Shown here one piece after another: positions 60,284-64,000 of a DNA stretch of 64,000 nucleotides. Below the pieces are notes generated by a model. The model saw only the letters and a list, made by a program, of their open reading frames with translations, ran no database searches and was not told where the DNA came from. The DNA lies in assembly GCA_007922305.1 (NCBI GenBank), contig ML677385.1:4490336-4554335 (forward strand). The letters run 5' to 3'. Source of the DNA: Dermatemys mawii. Taxonomy: Eukaryota > Chordata > Testudines > Dermatemydidae. The position numbers and the translations under genes were made by a program. Positions within the stretch are counted from its first letter, which is position 1, and the number at the start of each line of letters is the position of its first letter.

Positions 60284-61250
60284 TTATAACCCCATTAGAT
60301 TCAAGAAAGATACAACAGAAAAAAAGAAAGGCTTGGAGACCCTCTTAATTTATTCTTGACAATATTTTCTAGCACTGACTTATAATGCTGTTATTCAGAC
60401 TTTATATTCCCAGGAGTTTTGGATCCTTTGGATAATCTGGCTTCTGCTGAAACATTTACAAAACACTCTCTGTTTTTTCCTTCTTAAGGCAAGGCTTGAA
60501 TTTTAAATTTTAGTGCCACAGAAAAATATCCTGTTTATTGTCAAATGCTAGTTGCCAGCTATGACTTGAGTAACAGTAGTTTGAAGTAAATGGTTTACAA
60601 CCTTTCAACAAGAGGTTAAAAATGTACAGATGGGTTTTAAAATTTAATATTGCTATTGCTTACAGATAAAATAGCTGTATGAATGACAGCCTGACCTTGA
60701 GCAGGTCAGCCGTTTTTTAAAAAAGAAAACAGGCAAACACAACAATCCTTTTGATCTGAGATGCTTTCTGGGATGGCGGAGTACAGAAATTCCACGTCTG
60801 GTTATTTCTGTCTGCGTGTAATGTGCCCTTCTCAAAGGAATCGGCGCATAATTGCAGCCAGAGACAATGACATTCCTTCTGTTTGTTCATCCATTTCCGA
60901 TGAGAACTGGCGTTAAGTTTGTAGCCTGTAGGTGGTGCTCCTGTTCTCTGTGAATAGCAATGCTTCGGTTCCTGCAGCACACAGCTCACTTTCTTATCCT
61001 CCGCAGGCCGAGACATCTAGGAATATAGAAGCTCTGTCCTTATGTTCACAGTTTTCATTAACTGGAACACTCCTCATAAACTGAAATATTGTCTTTGTGG
61101 AAGGCTGTTTTAATGAGACTTTTGTTCTGAGTCCTAGCATAGACTGTGGGACTTGTGGCACAAATTTGCTGGTGAATTCATCTTGACTAAGCTTTATTGC
61201 TCTTAAAGGGTGATACATACTTTGTAGCTTCTATAGGCAGAGCTCATAGG
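60284..61250. other. Intergenic, nothing recognised
   Basis: AT-rich sequence with no named repeat, RNA gene or exon. Frames on the minus strand around 60.7-61.2 kb are short and uninformative. Confidence 0.45.
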
Positions 61251-61259
61251 ACATACTCA

Positions 61260-61660
61260 AGACTCCTTGCATCCCTCCATTCCTCCCACAAGCTCCCTGT
61301 GTGCCTCACTTCCATCCCCCTCTCTTTCAGGGACTCCCTGCAAGCCCCTCACCTTCTCCATCCCTTACCAAGGGCTCTCGTACTCCCTATTTCCTCCTTC
61401 CCCTTCATACCAGAGCTGCACCATTCCTGCTACCACCCACAGCAGGCTGTCTTTTCTCCCTCTATGCCAGGGGCTCTACGTGACCTCCCATTATTGCTTC
61501 ACACACCCCGAACCAGAGTCTCCCAATAGTCCCCTCAGGAGCTATGTGTTCCCCCTTATTTTCTCCCCTGTACCAGGGGTGCCTATTTCCTTCATGCCAG
61601 GGTCCCCCATTTTTCTCCACATGTCAGGGGCTCTGTATTCCCCCCTTTCCCACTTTACCC
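61260..61660. repeat. Pyrimidine-rich degenerate array (ccaggggctc units)
   Basis: Irregular units built on atgccaggggctct plus a C/T-rich spacer recur at about 30-60 bp spacing. This explains the 186-residue proline/serine-rich frame at 61267-61827. It may be the leader or internal part of a retroelement; I cannot name it. Confidence 0.5.
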
Positions 61661-61799
61661 ATCATTTTAAATTCTGTTGGGAGGATAAACTCAACGAGGC
61701 AGGAAATGCTCCGCAGGCACAAGGGCGGGGGAGAGGGGACTACACTATACAGGTAGAAACTCACTATTCAAACCCCGGCATGTTGTTGTTATTAAATAA

Positions 61800-62349
61800 A
61801 ACAGCCTGTAAAAAAATAGTAGTCTAAGTCAGCACTGACTCTTTGAGACTGGAATCTACATGGGTTTTGACAAGAATGGAGAATGTTATTGCTATTTTTT
61901 ATTCCTAGATAGCGCCTATAATGAGAAGTAGGCAAAAGTTGTACTACGGTATTCAAATCTATAGAATCCAACTGCCAATGAGCAAAATCAATAGTGCCCC
62001 CCCCCTTATGCCAACCAATTTAAAACAGCCTGTAACAATTCAGCAGTGTCCGGGGAAAAACTTGCGCATGGTCTGGCACTTGTCATTCTCTGGCTCAGCT
62101 GAACAGTCAGGGAGAGCAAGTTCCAAAAGCAGGAGCCTTACGCTGAAAATACCGTGCTGCCTGCCATGGACATTTGAGATCCATGAAATGACAGCAGAGA
62201 TGCCTCAGCAGATGTCACACAGCATGGCAGGATGCTGGGAAAGATGAGCATGTAGGGCATTAGTGATTGTCACTAGCACCTTGACATGTACTTGAACTGA
62301 GCAGCCAGTCATGCAGGACACCATAGCACTGAAGTTAATTTTTGGAATC
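61800..62349. other. Intergenic, nothing recognised
   Basis: No gene or named element was seen between the pyrimidine-rich array and the LTR target site at 62350. Confidence 0.4.
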
Positions 62350-62354
62350 CTCCA

Positions 62355-63052
62355 TGTCACAGAGGTGATGCTCTGGAACTACTCCCTACAAAGCCAGTCA
62401 GGACTCGGGAGGGAGTCTCCTCTCTGTGAACATACTGTCTCCAGGGCAAGAAGCTTACACAGCTTTGACCTTCCTGGGTCTGACCTCGGAGTATTTAGCA
62501 TCCCCTTCCACACCGTGTGCATCCCACAGCGAGTCAACCCAGATGGGGATCCTGAGGAAGCCAGACGGCCCTGCACCCCAACTCCACAGTCAGCAGTGAC
62601 TCTCAGCTAGCTGGTAGAACAGAAGGTTTATTAGTTGACAGGAACACAGTGTAGAACAGAACTTGTTAGCACAGATATCAGTGGCTTTCAGCCAAGGGGA
62701 GGGAAGCCCAGAGCCAGGGCTCTGGTCCTTCCCCTGCTCTCCAAGCCAGCAGAGACTGACTGGCTTCCACCTTCCTGGTTTCTCCCCTGCCTGCTGCTCC
62801 TCCTCCAGCCTATGTCTCACTTCCCGGGCCAAGAGTCATCTGGCTGAGTCCCTCTTGTGGGGTTCAGGTTAAGAAGGGGCGGCCACAGCATCCGTGCAGG
62901 CAGCTGGAGCAGCCCCGCAAAAGTCACACATCCTTATTCCCACCACCTAGAGATTGGTGCAATACACAGGGAAACTGAGGCACACATAGCACTAATGAAA
63001 AACAGTAGGACTCTCATACAACATAACAAGGGAAAATCCCCACTTTGTCACA
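62355..63052 (-). mobile_element. Solo LTR, 698 bp, perfect CTCCA target duplication, antisense
   Basis: CTCCA flanks it exactly (62350-62354 and 63053-63057). The minus strand starts TGTGACAAAGTGGGG and ends ACCTCTGTGACA. A polyadenylation signal on the minus strand (AATAAA, complement of 62627-62632) lies in the LTR-like 3' part. No internal retroviral region is present. The open frames inside come from its GC-rich part. Confidence 0.86.
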
Positions 63053-63057
63053 CTCCA

Positions 63058-63332
63058 CCACAATCTGCTTCCATAGTAGTGACAGGTGTAAATGAAGTGA
63101 TTGTCATAATGCTGTTGTTATGATAATCTAATTAATATAATATATAAATTATCATGCCTTTAAGCTATTGCACTTACTGTAACCTGATACGAAATCTTGT
63201 TCTGGGCCAAATGTCACTGATTGTGACACCTGTCGGTCAAAGAGACTTCTATTCACAACAGCCTTATTTACATAACTGGACAACCCTAGCAGGGTGCAGA
63301 GTTCAAATAAGCAATTGGCAGCAAAGGTTTAT
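63058..63332. other. Intergenic, short AT-rich spacer
   Basis: It includes an AT run (taatataatatataaat) near 63132-63150. Nothing else was recognised. Confidence 0.5.
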
Positions 63333-63690
63333 AAAGAACAAATCTTGTTGGACAGATTTGATTGCTTTTTGTGATGGAATTAGAAAATGAGTGACAAAAG
63401 GCAACGGAACAGATATAATAGACCCGGCTTGTAGTCAAGAATTTAACAGAGTGTTTCATGAAATGTGACTTGGGAAAATAACTCAAAATGGCTTGGAAAT
63501 GAATACTGCCTTCTGAACTGATAATGGGTAGAAAGACGAAAGGTAGAGAGTTACAATATAGAGTAATGGATTGACTGAGTTTTTGGGGAGAGGATTAATG
63601 GGATGTTTAGCCTGCTCCTATGTAATATCTCCATGACTGACCTGGAAAAGGACTGAAGGTTCACAAATGACTGTAAACAAGGAGGTTTTG
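63333..63690 (+). mobile_element. CR1 LINE fragment, reverse-transcriptase part, sense, diverged
   Basis: Nucleotide blocks recall the middle of CR1 ORF2: atcttgttggacagatttga, then gaatttaacagagtgtttca (the EFNRVFH counterpart of DFSKAFDTV), then tatctccatgactgacctgg (the LISMTDLE counterpart of FINDLD). Frames are broken throughout and the 3' tail is missing. Confidence 0.65.
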
Positions 63691-63699
63691 TGTATCCCA

Positions 63700-64000
63700 G
63701 TGAGTTCAGAGAAATAATAAAAAGACACCAAAGGAGTGCAGAATAATAACAGGTATTTTGAACCACCAGCTGTTTCTATAAGGGGGAAGAAGGGGACTGG
63801 AAAAGGGCTTTCACTTGAGCACTGTATTGATATTGTAAGTGTTCAATTACAGATGTGGTAGCCTAAAGGAGGAATTACAACAGCATAATGTAGTTCCTAA
63901 ACACTGTTTACTTTATGCATGGATATTCACAGCTAAATGTCGCCTCTGAAGGAGAGAACTGCCATTTTACCAAATACTGTCCTAGCCCTTTAAAATTCCT
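63700..64000. other. Intergenic, nothing recognised
   Basis: No gene, RNA or named repeat seen up to the window end. Confidence 0.45.

Noticed and set aside
61267..61827. 186-residue open frame, the longest in the window, proline/serine-rich
   Set aside because: It arises from a pyrimidine-rich degenerate array with open frames in several registers, and has no domain, conservation signal or splice context.

Overview
The window is vertebrate nuclear DNA. It has spliced, widely spaced coding exons, ancient MIR SINEs, several CR1 LINE 3' ends in both orientations, and many short terminal-inverted-repeat elements. The mix of CR1 tails, hAT and TTA/TAA-target MITEs with a GATCGATTTATC core, and solo LTRs fits a turtle (Testudines) best. 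A crocodilian is the main alternative. The assignment rests on remembered repeat types, not on a search.

One gene is convincing: NDP (norrin), on the + strand. A probable TATA promoter and untranslated first exon lie near 25.0-25.2 kb. Exon 2 (38301-38656) carries the start codon and residues 1-58, and exon 3 (from 48041) carries residues 59-133 and the stop. The joined product has 133 residues, all 11 cystine-knot cysteines and a phase-0 junction after codon 58, as I recall for human NDP. Two upstream ORFs precede the start codon in exon 2. Intron 1 is about 13.1 kb and intron 2 about 9.4 kb. In mammals EFHC2 lies upstream and MAOB downstream; no exon of either is visible here.

Layout. 1-24.9 kb is intergenic and repeat-rich: a 1.05-kb pogo/Tigger-like element, CR1 copies, a solo LTR with perfect target duplications (8.7 kb), two other LTR-like elements, hAT elements, and a decayed reverse transcriptase of a non-CR1 LINE (20.4-21.6 kb). 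24.9-48.9 kb is the NDP locus, whose introns hold MIRs, hAT and TTA/TAA-target MITEs, a near-perfect foldback element just upstream of exon 2, a 1.7-kb hAT-like element with a nested composite MITE, and a second solo LTR. 48.9-64 kb is downstream intergenic DNA with a 170-bp direct repeat (one copy at the end of the NDP 3' UTR), more MITEs, CR1 and a third solo LTR with perfect target duplications.

I found no sign of a new multi-gene system. The points most worth a second look are the NDP leader with its uORFs, the duplicated unclassified segment after NDP, the foldback elements inside the gene, and the nested insertions that give a relative order of transposon activity.
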